From NCBI GenBank assembly GCA_001939145.1, contig LSRX01000130.1:46372-110371 (forward strand): a DNA stretch of 64,000 bases, given 5' to 3'. Below the pieces are notes generated by a model that ran no database searches, was not told where the DNA came from, and saw nothing but the letters and a program-made list of their open reading frames with translations. Of this stretch, positions 1 through 11,040 are shown in pieces (position 1 is the first letter of the stretch; each line of letters opens with the position of its first letter). The stretch comes from Symbiodinium microadriaticum. Taxonomy: Eukaryota; Sar; Dinophyceae; Suessiales; Symbiodiniaceae. Position numbers and translations under genes: made by a program.

Positions 1-510
1 GAGCCGTGGCATAGCCGTGGACCCGCTGCCTCTCGAGGCTGCTGTACCAGGATTACATCACCTCTGCAGGGGATGCCAAAGCCCCAAAAAGATTGAAAGG
101 ACTAGGCTTCGGGAACTAAAGTAACTTTGCCGGTTAGCTTCTCAAAGAACAGACTGATGTAGCACATTGGGGGGGGTTATTCGAAGCATGTTTAGAGAAA
201 CTTGAGCAGCTTTTATTTCAAGCACCCAGGCCACTATGTACACAAAGCTCCGGTGTCCGGCTCAGGGGCTTCCATAGACATGCGATTGATTGTAGATATG
301 GACGTCGGACGTCTGCAACAAGCAAGATCGTTCGGAGCTGATTTCGGAAACTCGGGTTGCATGTGTCAGGCATAGAGATTGCAAATTCTGCTGCGCCGAA
401 TAGCAAATTTCAAACATACGCATAGTCTAAGAATATGCTTTGTCGCAATACGACAGTTTGTGTAGAAACCCATGCACACAGGCACACAGGCATGCATGAA
501 GGCATGGACA

Positions 511-714
511 GGGATGGATGATGGATGGATGGATGGATGGATGGATGGATGGATGGATGGATGGATGGATGGACGGATGGACGGATGGACGGATGGATGG
601 ACGGNGGATGGATGATGGATGGATGGATGGATGGATGGATGGATGGATGGATGGATGGATGGATGGACGGATGGACGGATGGACGGATGGATGGACGGAT
701 GGATGAATGGAGGG
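511..714. repeat. TGGA tetranucleotide microsatellite
   Basis: About 200 bp of GGAT/TGGA units, with runs of GGAC variants marking higher-order blocks. One ambiguous base (n at 605) breaks the array, so its true length is uncertain. The long MDGW or HPSI open frames here are repeat translations, not genes. Confidence 0.95.
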
Positions 715-1024
715 ATGGACGATCCATGTATAAATACTCTCTCCCTCTCCCTGACTATGTATGAGACTTTGACGCAAGCAGGAAGACTGAAGGTTTGCCA
801 TCCGATCGATGCAAGCAAGTCTCATTCCGGTGGTTCGTGCCCAAAATACTGCCTCAGTCTTTCAGGATAGGACACTGGCCTCGGGAGGGAGGGTTTAGGG
901 TTCAGTTTTAGGCTCCTAAACCCTATAGCCTAAACCGTTTAGGAATGGAGTTCAAGGGCTGAGGGGTCCCGAGTTTTACAGTCGTTTGCTGGGGTCGATC
1001 GTTAAGGGGCCTGAGCTTAGGCTT

Positions 1025-1430
1025 CGGAGACCAAAACCCAGAAAGCCTAAAGCCTTAACTTCCTTAAACCCCCAAACTTATAAAAGCCCCAAACCCTCAA
1101 ACTTATTAAAGACTCAAACCCTTAAGTTTATTAAACCACCAAACCCTTAAATTGATCAAACCCCCAACCCAAATATTTGTTCAACCCACAAACCCTTTTA
1201 ATTTTATAAAACCCCCAAACCCTTAAATTTTATTAAACCCCACACCCTGCTTGCTGCTTGGGCGCCGGAGGTGCTCACGTGCAATCGCCGCCGGGGAGCC
1301 CGCGACTTCGCTGTAGATCTCGGGCTGGGGCTCACTTATAGGGTTTTGGGGTTTTGGGGTTTTGGGTTTTGGGGTTTTTGGGTTTAGGGTTTAGGGTTTA
1401 GGGGTTTTGGTGGTTTAGGGTTTTGGGAAG
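1025..1430. repeat. Degenerate telomere-like pair: CCCTAAA side and TTTTGGGG/TTTAGGG side
   Basis: From 1025 to 1250 the plus strand carries diverged ACCCTAAA/AACCCCCAA units. From 1337 to 1430 it carries GGGTTTTGGGGTTTTGGGG followed by TTTAGGG units. The polarity is the same as at 28.4-29.2 kb. The G-rich part has runs suited to G-quadruplex formation. Confidence 0.75.
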
Positions 1431-2159
1431 CCAGAAAGTTGGAAACACATTAATCCTCATACCCATATCAGGTTAAGCACAGGGGATCCTAGCACCAGTC
1501 CTCCTAAATCCATGTTCCAACTTTCTGGGGTTCACTATACTCCCTGCCTCCCCAGACGAACCCTTTTTGCAACAGGCTTTCCACTTCGCCCGGAGTTGGA
1601 GCAAGCAGCCCAGACGAACCCTAAACCCTAAACCCTCGGTATTTTTTTTGCCTCCCACCTAGCTAGGACGAGCCCGCATTGCAGGGTACAACCCTCGGTA
1701 TAAGTTTGAGGGTTCCTGGCCTAAGATTTAGAGCCCCTGTAGGGCTCCTAGGCCTAGGGTTTATGGGTCTATCGAGAAAGGTTGAGGCATAAGAGTTACA
1801 TAGGGCGTAAACGCAAGGCTTATAGGGTTGAGGGGTCTGTAGTATTATCGGCTTCAGGGGTTTAAGTTGCAGGGCCTCGGTTTAGGGATTCAGGATTTCG
1901 GGAGTTCTTCTGGGGTATAGCGTGAGCTCCAGAATCGATCTGAATGGTAAGGGTGCATGGCCTATGTCCTCCCTAAACCCTAAACCCCTAAACCGCTAAG
2001 CCCTAAACCCCTAAACCCTAAGGGTCGAGCCGAGGCTTCCATGCAGACAAGTAGCATTCTGTGTACATGACAGGAACCGCATTGCGGCCGGCAAGCCTTG
2101 GTTCTGCGAGATTCGATGCGGGCAAAAGCCAAGCGCCTTGCAGTCCGCAATGCTGGGTT

Positions 2160-2215
2160 GTACTTTGGGTATTTATGAGTAGGTACCTCTATGGGAACCA
2201 TAAGGGAGACTTCAC
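2160..2215. mobile_element. Short GGTACC-centred palindromic repeat, copy 1
   Basis: TTTGGGTATTTATGAGTAGG, then TACCTCTATGGGAACCATAA. It matches 29.76-29.82 kb; translations of both on the minus strand share MVPIEV and HKY, which shows the DNA match. Confidence 0.5.
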
Positions 2216-4690
2216 GAACAACAATTTCCAATGTGCTAAGAAACACTGACATTGGTGTGCACTTGCAAGTCATTAATGCACTTCAGAAACAATATGTGCG
2301 TGGCGGTGTGAAACAACAAACAAGGGCATGACGAGTGTACCACTACCCTAGGATTGCATATTTCTTGGCATGATGGTAAGGCCGTGGGCACTAGTTGGCG
2401 ATTTGTTGCCAATACGAGTGAAGAGACGTGATTAATGTGCGGTGCCCAATTGGGCACAGTGTTTGTCTGGACAATGACAACCAGTCGTGTCTTTGTCCGC
2501 CTACTCTCAATTTGCCTGGTGGCTTCCTTGATGCAAGGGTTCTTGATTCGGTTCTTGTTGGGGCATAGGCGTAGGCCTGGATGCAAGCCTCGTTTTCTGA
2601 ATCATTTCCTGCGATGACGGAAAATGAGATCATCTCTTACCCCAGCCCCTGAACCCGAAAGCCCCAGTCTCTTATTGTACCCGTGCTTAACTGTGCTTAC
2701 TCGGTGCATAACCTACCTCAGATAGTTCTCAAAAATGCAGCGTACAGGCAGGTTGGGGCTGTTGGACCTTTAAGAATGAGGGGCTTAGGGGCTTAGACAG
2801 TAACCTGTACAAGTATAGGCTCTGTTTCCATTACCTACCTGCACCCTATATTACGACTTCCTTATATCAGCCCCTACAAGGTATGGGTTATTGGGGGGGT
2901 CCAGGTATGGGCTTAGGCATGGTCTGCTTCGAAGCAGGTGCCTGGAGCCTCCAGTCAAAACTTTGCCCTGCCGGCAGCCAGGCCGCAAAATACAACAAAC
3001 AGCGACGCCGCGACCAGCAGCACTTGGGGACATGACGCCAGGATCTCCTCAGGAAAACGCCGGCTTTTGCAAAGTCTTCGGGGCTGAATTCTAGGGTGTA
3101 GGTTTTTGGTACTAAGGGTTAAGGGCTCACAGCCGTGAGCTATGAGCTGAGATCATCAGTACTTTCTGAGACCAAACCTGCTCAACTTTTCCAATAAACC
3201 ACGCAAAGCGGGCAAAGCGTACTCAGTACTCCACCCTTGCTGGAGCATTGCAAGATTGCCATGATTGCCACCTTGGGCTACTCACTAAACCCGCAAGCCT
3301 CAAACTCTGAACCCCCTTCGACCTGACACCCCAAAAACTCCCTACTGCTCACGAAAGACTTCCTCTGAGGGTAGTAGTTTAGGGTTTAGGGTGTAGTAGT
3401 ATAAATCTAAGGCTCGAAGGGGTTTCCATATACTTATTTGTTTATATATATATATATATATAGAGGCTTAAAAGCCCATAAGTGCAGATGAAGACTATGT
3501 AGGTTCGGCCAAGATTCCACGTACTTCCGGGAGATGCACCGCCACTTCGACATGTTCTCATGAAGGTGGTTGCAGAGGGGGACGAATTAGGTTTTCCGGT
3601 CTTCGTCTTCGACCCTACAGAATGTAAGAGTTTGCAGTAGGGTTTCAAATTGCGTTGATCTCTGGTTTAGGGCTTAGGGTTGCGAGTTTGGGTTCGGTGT
3701 TCAGGCATCGGCTTGAGAAGGTCAGGTTAAGACTTAAGAGTAAAGGGGGTCGGCTTTAGGGTGTAAGGTTTTAGGGTTTGGGTATCTGTTACCTTTACTA
3801 TGTATGGGCGTCGTTAGATACGGCTAGCATGTACGGTTCATTCCTGCAAGAGTCCCGCATGTCTCGAGCACATTGGCAGCCAGCTTCGACGAAATTATGA
3901 CTTTTTTGCCTGCTGCAAGAGGCTCCGCAGTCCCCGAAACCCAGGAAGCACGTCGTGACGTCATGACTGTCAGGCATTGCTGCGCATGTCTGACTTTGCA
4001 TGGAAGATCTCGATTTAGCCGGAAACCATCAGTCAGTGGCACGTCGCAATGACTACTGCATTTCATGAGCAATCGATCGAAGTTCCGAGCTTCGCACCAC
4101 CCTGGTTGCCACGTACTATTCAATGGCTGACTTGGGTTGCCTGGGTCGTGCTGCGCGGGTCATGTCATGAAAAAACCGCATGCACCGACTCGGGTCAGAT
4201 GGACATTTCCAAGACTTCTGTGCAAGATGGAGGAGTGGTGTCAGGCACAACGGTAACACCCTCACAGATCGTACATTTACTCATGCAAAGCTACAAAATG
4301 CGTATGAAAACACCAATGTATGTATCATGCATGCACATGGATCATAAAAACCACATGCAGGACTGTGTATGTCGAAATGCAAGTCCGTTTTACAGCTTTT
4401 GGAGGTAGTTGCATCCGCGCGTGTGATGCGATCTCAGGTTGACACCGCAAGGGAATAGCTGTGTAGTCTGCTAGACCTGAACCCTGCATCCTGTAGTTGC
4501 GTGCATCATTCTAAACCCTAAACCCTAAACCATGTCGCCCGCCGAGAACCCCGACTTCGTCCGCGCGGTGCCCGCGCCGACTGGCTGCCGGACTGCCTTG
4601 GCGACGTGCACGCATGGCAAATATGGAAAACAATATAATATAGGGTTTAGAAGAAAGGGTTTAGGGACGAACATAGTAATTGTAATAATC

Positions 4691-4736
4691 CCTAAGGGTC
4701 CATGGCCCAAATACTACATACTTTGGCCTTGAAGTA

Positions 4737-4774
<38 letters not shown>

Positions 4775-4847
4775 ACAGATAGATAGATAGATAGATAGCT
4801 ACTTTGGGGCCAGAGTATATCCTATTTCGGCACATGGACCCTTAGGG
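4691..4847. mobile_element. MITE-like palindromic element, family GGGTCCATG, copy 1
   Basis: It begins CCTAAGGGTCCATGG and ends with its inverse, CATGGACCCTTAGGG. Inside are ACTTTGGCCTTGAAGTAGTC and the inverse-like GCTACTTTGGGGCCAGAGTA, with a TA/GATA microsatellite at the centre. A second copy lies at 20.09-20.20 kb. It has no coding capacity. Confidence 0.7.
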
Positions 4848-5492
4848 AATAGGAAGACTAATAGAAATAAGGAAAATGGTCATAGTAACGGTAATAATCG
4901 GGATAACAACAAGAATCCTCTTCTGTGGTCGATGGAGCTAAACAGGTCGAGGGCTTGTCACTAGTGACGAACCAGTCGAGGCGTCTGAGTAATGTCACAG
5001 TACTTCTAAACGCCCGCACCCCCCAAGCCACCCCCAGCAATCCCCAAAAGAATCTTAAGCTGAAGCGTATAACAAAAACATACAAACACCTGCACTTTGC
5101 CGGCCATCCGGTCGGTTTTCATCAAACCTCAACCCTATTCCCCAAACCCTCAACCCGCAACCCGACTCTTGCTGCCGAGGACGAGGGTTCCCTTTAAGAG
5201 AGTCCTATGCTGGACTGTAAGGATCGCCCATAAGTCTGAGGTTCTGAGCCCTTTATGATAAGGGCCGAACCCCTAGAAACTGCCCATAGCATGTGGGGGT
5301 TTCCCATAAAAGGGGGAGGGGACCCTAATGTAGTACCCCAGATAGTAGGACCCTTATTATAAGGATCCCAAAATAACGTAACCCCTTCTTTTCGGAAACT
5401 CCCAAGTCAGGCCCCAGCCACTTTTGAGCTTTCACCTCTGTGGCTTCCTTGGCCAAGTTCAGCCTCGAGCTTCGGAGCTTCGTACTTAATGG

Positions 5493-5522
5493 GTGGGTGT
5501 GTGTGTGTGTGTGTGTGTGTGT
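5493..5522. repeat. GT dinucleotide microsatellite
   Basis: About 14 GT units in a row. Confidence 0.95.
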
Positions 5523-6430
5523 TTTGTTTATGGGTTTGGGTATCTTTTTGGCTTTTTGAACTTTTCCTGGGCCAGGGTTTTTTGTTGGAAGGGGTTTCGG
5601 GTTTGGGGGGGCTCGATTCTCACCTCTCACCACAAGGTAAAGAAGGATGCTCTGAGCCCTTAACAACCCTAAGCTCCTAGAGGCCCTGGTTTCAACCTTT
5701 GGAGCTTTACTTACTTGGGCTTCACTGTGCTCGGACGGCTGAGTTCAATAGGGAGCTGAGATTCGGGCTTTGAGGCTTAGGGTTTAGAGTTTAGGGTTTT
5801 GAGATGTAGGGTTTAGGGTTTAGAGTGTTTTTGAGGTTTGGGCTTTGAGAGGCTAGGGTACCTGCTAGCAAGAGCTTCAGTGAGCACACCACTGTGATAC
5901 CCCAGCATCCTGCTACTTTGACGGTAATCCTGTGAGGCGGCGGCACAGTCGAAGAGGCGAAGGAATTCCTTTTCGCCTCAGGGCCGGAAAGATCAAGGCA
6001 GTATTGTAAGAGGGGTTCGGGGCATGTGCTGCTGTACTATGATGGGTTTTGGCTAAGCTCCAACGCGGCATGCAATGCGGTACCCTGCCACTGATATGAG
6101 TAGCGCTATGATGTGAAAGGCATGGCGGTCCATAGTCGTGACAAATACCTGGGTGCTGTTCCAGGAGTGTGACGCAGCATGTGCATGTACAACGTCTACA
6201 TGATGGGGATAAACTACGTGGCTGTTTCACTCTGCACTTGCATGTATTCGCGTACCACGGTTCGTGCATGTTGGGGTTGAATCCGCAAGCCGGAAGATAT
6301 ATGGTGTATGTGCTACCAGTATGGCTGGGCTGTCTATCACAGCGGGATCAGACCGGATCAGCGCTCCCAAGAGCCCGCCCTAAGGCACAACCCTTGTTCG
6401 TGCACACAACCTCTATATTCCTGCTACCAC

Positions 6431-6434
6431 AATG

Positions 6435-6473
<39 letters not shown>

Positions 6474-6530
6474 TGCTGCTACTGCCACCGCAACTGCTAC
6501 TGCTGCTGCCGCTGCCTGGCTACTGCTCCT
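6431..6530. repeat. CTG trinucleotide array
   Basis: About 13 perfect CTG units from 6433, followed by interrupted CTG/CTA/CCG units. Translation gives poly-Leu, poly-Ala or poly-Cys in different frames. No gene is supported around it. Confidence 0.9.
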
Positions 6531-6974
6531 GTACATGCAACTGGTTAATCGTATATCTGCAAGGGATCCAAATAGCAGTAGCATTTGCCATGCTGCTGCT
6601 AGGGTTGTACCATAGCCAGTGGGCTCTTCGATGCAAGCTTCGGAGTGCAGTGCTCCCCGTACCTGCCCCTGACACCCGTTTGCGTGTTGAGGTTACCAAG
6701 GGAACTGCACCTCTCAGCCGAACCCCCACCGCACAGAAAACAACAAAAACGATAGGATAAAGATGTTGCATTCAGCCGTCCACCCCTATGTAAGCCCCTA
6801 GACCCCAAACCCCAACCCGGAAGACCCAGACACCTCCTAGCGTCGACTCCTGAATCCTCAATCTTGAATTTTGTGCCCTCGGCTGGAGGTGCTCTGCCAT
6901 CTTTCGGCCTAAGTTTGGTCAAGCTTGTGGCTTATCACAGTTTAGGGGCGTTTTGGGGGATTTCTTGCTTGTTT

Positions 6975-7016
6975 TCTATCGATCTATCTATCTATCTGTC
7001 TGTCTGTCTGTCTGTC

Positions 7017-7048
<32 letters not shown>

Positions 7049-7095
7049 TAGATAAATAAATAAATATATATATATATATGTGTGTGTGTATATAC
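6975..7095. repeat. Compound TATC / TGTC / TA / AAAT / GT microsatellite
   Basis: Consecutive short runs of TATC, TGTC, TA, AAAT, TA and GT, with no coding potential. Confidence 0.9.
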
Positions 7096-8600
7096 AGTCA
7101 CACTGAACATTGAGGGTTCTCATGTTGGGGAATTCGGTTCAAAGCATTCAGGCGGAGCAGCCTCAACCCGACAGGGAAGGTATCAAGAAATTGGATGTCG
7201 CTGTCTGGGCTCATAGGGCGCTGCTGCCTTCCCACAGAGTCTGCGCTTCCGGAAAATCGCGCAAAAGGGAAGTCTATTGCGGTGGAGGGTTTCGAGCACA
7301 CGCTTTGTCCTTGCGCAGGGTTTTTGTCTTCTTTGACGGTTTGCCTGTGGCCTAGCCACGCACATGGAGAAAGGGTAACGGGGTTGGTGTAGGGCCTAAG
7401 TCAGTCAAACAAGCTGTTCGGCACATCTTTTGCCATGTTGTAGCAGGTTTACACCCCCAAATTGTGAACTAACAACCTTACTAAAACCCTACTTACCGAA
7501 GGTTCTGTCAGTTTAGGGTTTAGGGTTTAGACGTTTGGGGGTTTAGGGACACCCTACTGGACCCTAATATAGCAGCCTTTGAGGAGGCTTCTGGTCTGAA
7601 ACTTGAGTCGACCTTGAAAGATACCCAGACGCCCGTGCCTTCCTTCCTTTTGTAAGCTCTCACCAACAAGTCTACGCTCTACTCTAATCTGCTGTTGCCC
7701 AGGCCCCCTGCACACAAGTATGTTGTGAAACCCTAAAGTTGAGGTTCAAAACCCTTAAAAGCACGCATAGGGCGTCTCGGGCCCCCACGACACATTTGGC
7801 GCGGCAGCCTTTCCGACCTTAAGGAATTGCAAACACACGTCAAGGACATAGAGGTATAGTTAGAAGTAGCAGCTAAAGTAGCAATCATACATGTTGGGTG
7901 CTTTACAAGTCTGGCTACCCTACAAAAACTGCAACCCTGCTTGCCAAGTTCAAGCAGTGGTCTTAATGAACCAGTCCCTGCAACCTAAGTACACTGGCTT
8001 GGGCCAATGATTGCTGCAAAACCTTGCCTGGTCTGCTATTACAACAACAACCGGCGAACACGTGAATGAAGCTGTAACAGCATGCTGTCAAAAACCCTAA
8101 ACCCTAAGCCCTAAACTCTAAAATGTACCCAGAGCTCGTCTGCACTTCATTGCTTGGCACTGTCAGGGCTGAAACAGCCTGCCCCACCTTCAAATGCAGC
8201 TGCCTCGGTTTCCTGCTTCACCTTGGGCTCCGGTTTTTTAACGAATCCAGGCCAAGCTCGAAACCAAGGGAAAAGGCCAGGGATTTGGGGTAGAGTAGCC
8301 TATAACTATAATACGGAATCGCCCACAATAATACTGGTAATACGGTAATTATTAAAGCCCTAGGTGCCCAGGTCCAGAAACTGAGTCTCTTGGTCTCCTG
8401 GCAGGGCTTGGGACAACATCTTCCGCTTTTGACAGCTTGCCCTTTTCTTCTCCACCGTTGGCCAACGTCTGCTGCGCCTCACCAAGAATGATGGTGGCAT
8501 CATAGCTCCATAATGAGCGACATGCACGGGAAGTGCCAGCTGCTAGAGGAAAACTTGTGCCAAAGATTCGTAACAAGTAACAAGTACTATGCGGCTCGCC

Positions 8601-8683
<83 letters not shown>

Positions 8684-8740
8684 CTCGCGCTCTCTCTCTC
8701 TCTCTTCTCGCGCTCTCTCTCTCTTTCTCTCTCTCTGTGT
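8601..8740. repeat. CT (polypyrimidine) tract
   Basis: About 140 bp of CT repeats broken by CG and TT steps. It has strong strand asymmetry and could form H-DNA. The Arg/Glu and Ser/Leu frames across it are repeat translations. Confidence 0.95.
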
Positions 8741-9035
8741 CTGACACTTCTTCATCTAACAGGTTAGTTGGTTCAAGCGCCTGGCAGCACGATATAAAGA
8801 GGATTCAAGTTGACAAAAGTGCTCTGCAAACAGTCATGGCCGCCCAGGCCTTCTGCAGCAGCCGACTGTGGAGTACGAGCAAGTCACGGCCTGAATAGCT
8901 TTAGCTTTGCAGAATCCCTACACCCCACACCCCAAATTCCTGATATTCTTGGGACCCGCTACGCGCTTCCTCTCTGCACGCTGCTGCGCAGGAACCACAC
9001 CCTAGCCTTGTGACCGGAGATTCCCTGTAGGAGTC

Positions 9036-11040
9036 TTGATCCAGGATTTATTTTTTTTACAGATCTTTTACGATATCAATACGAATGCACGATGCGATGT
9101 CACATACGATGCGCTCCCATGTTACGTAAATTTTACGTACACGATACGATTCTACTGCGACCCGGAATACGATTGGAGACAACGTGGATTATCAGCAGCT
9201 TATAGGTCGGAGGACGGGGTCCTGACTACCGGGCAAAGTGTAATTGGATAGCAAACGTCGTATACGTCAGTATACGTCCTATCAGATCCTGTCCTATCGG
9301 CCGTGGAGGACTCCGAGGATCATATCGGACATCGTATCGGCAGTGGAGGGCAGCCGGAGGATCGTATCGGAGGTCGTATCGGCCGTGGGGACACCCCGAG
9401 GATCGTCTCGGAGGTCGTCTCGGCCATGGGGACACTCCGGAGGATCGTATCGGAGGTCGTAAATGCCGTGGGGACACCCCGCAGATCGTAAATGTGATCG
9501 TAATGAAATCGTAAATGGATACGAATTCAATACGATTCCACTACGACTGTCTCCAATCCAGACCGTATTGTAATCGTAAATGGATACGATTTCAATACGA
9601 TCACATTTACGATTTCATTTACGAATCGGGCTGGCTGGCCCGCCCGGAAAGGAGGCGGGGCCTGCCCACGAGGGTCTGGCCTGCCTGCCTGCCCTGGAGC
9701 TGGCCGGCAGCCCGATTCGTAAATGAAATCGTAAGTGGAATCCCCTTAGTGGGCTGTGTTTTTTTCGATACGATTTCATTTACGAGTCGGGCTGGCCGAG
9801 GCCTGGTCCGGGGTAAATGGAATCCCCTTAGTGGGCCGGGAATTTGCCGATACGATTAATTTGCGAGTCCGGCTGGCCGGCGACAAGAACAAGGGTGGGG
9901 GGGCCTGTTCCGGGGCAGGTCCCCCTAGCCCGATTCGTAAATGAAATTGTAAACGAAATCGTATCGGGAAAATCCCAGCCCACTAACGGGATTCCATTTA
10001 CGATTTCGTATACGAATTCATTTACGAATCGGGCTGGCAGGCCCGCTCCGGGGCAGGTCCCCCTAGCCCGATTCGTAAATGAAATCGTAAACGAAATCGT
10101 ATCGGGAAAATCGCAGCCCACTAACGGGATTCCATTTACGATTTCATTTACGAATCGGGCTGGGGAGGCCCGCCCCGAGGCAGGCCTCGGCCCCTTTGCG
10201 GGTCACCGGGGCCTCCCCCGGAGCGGGCCGGCCAGCCCGATTCGTAAATGAAATCGTAAATGAAATCGTATCGGGAAAATGGCAGCCCACTAACGGGATT
10301 CCATTTACGATTTCATTTACGAATCGGGCTGGGGAGGCCCGCCCCGAGGCAGGCCTCGGCCCCTTTTCGGGTCGCCGGGGCCTTTTCGGAGCGGGCCGGC
10401 CAGCCCGACTCGTAAATGAAACCGTAAATGAAATCGTATCGGGAAAATCCCAGCCCACTAAGGGGATTCCACTTACGATTTCATTTACGATTGTGGCTTG
10501 CCGGCCCCTTTTTCGGGCTCCCCGGGTCGGCCAGGGGCTGGCTGTCGTCTTCCGAATCGTACTTCAGGCGTAAATGAAATCGTAAATGAGTCGTAAATGG
10601 AATCGTAATGGAATCGTAAACACTTACGTATTGAAATCGTAAGTGTCCGAGGTCCACACCCCAGCTTCGTAAACGTGATCGTAATTAAATCGTATCGACA
10701 CCCCAGCTTCCTATCCAGGAGCGCATTGAAATCGTATCGTCGCTGGCCGAGAAACAAGAACCACCCAGCACTGTTCCGTACCAGGGACAGACCTGACAGA
10801 TCTGCCAGCCACAGTCCCGTGCGGTGGTTGTATAGGGCGATCCGCAGCTTTTTGCCACGGCTGCATGGTTGCAGCCTCTAATTACTAATGCTTGAGCCGC
10901 AATCAAGCAGTATTGAAATCGTATTACCCGTCGTAAAGTTTGCGTAAACCTTTACGTAAATGAAATCGTACTGGCAGATCACCCGTATCCAAGTCGTAAC
11001 GACCCATCGTATTGAAAGCGTAACAGAACCATAAAAAAAA
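9036..11040. repeat. 2-kb field of TCGTAAATGAAATCGTA palindromes and GC-rich spacers
   Basis: TCGTAAATG, AATCGTA, CATTTACGA and ATACGAT motifs recur tens of times in both orientations. From 9.92 to 10.56 kb they form four consecutive units spaced 138, 169 and 168 bp apart. Each has an AT-rich palindrome (AGCCCGATTCGTAAATGAAA to its inverse, around CAGCCCACTAACGGGATTCC) and a GC-rich spacer (GGCCGGCCAG, CCCCGGAGCG). From 9.30 to 9.48 kb another motif, GAGGATCGTATCGGAGGTCG, repeats about every 60 bp. Longer open frames here are repeat translations (FVNEIVNEIVSG). No coding gene is supported. Confidence 0.85.

Larger units (their letters stand above)
1..9035. other. Gene-poor region, no supported gene
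   Basis: No frame has coding-like composition. Content is telomere-like blocks (1.02-1.25 kb CCCTAAA-like, 1.34-1.43 kb TTTTGGGG/TTTAGGG), TA repeats at 3.44 and 4.74 kb, a palindromic element at 4.69-4.85 kb, a GT repeat at 5.49 kb, a CTG repeat at 6.43 kb and a CT tract at 8.60 kb. Open frames of 60-150 codons overlap on both strands and look like chance. Confidence 0.6.

Noticed and set aside
366..825. Long MDGW / HPSI open frames on both strands
   Set aside because: Pure translation of the TGGA microsatellite; an ambiguous base interrupts it and no flanking coding sequence exists.
8352..8767. Arg/Glu-rich and Ser/Leu-rich open frames
   Set aside because: Translation of the CT tract; no unique protein sequence on either side.
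9828..10573. Open frames with repeated FVNEIVNEIVSG or FTISFTNRAG
   Set aside because: Translation of the palindrome field in both directions; appearance on both strands shows that the DNA repeat, not a protein, is conserved.
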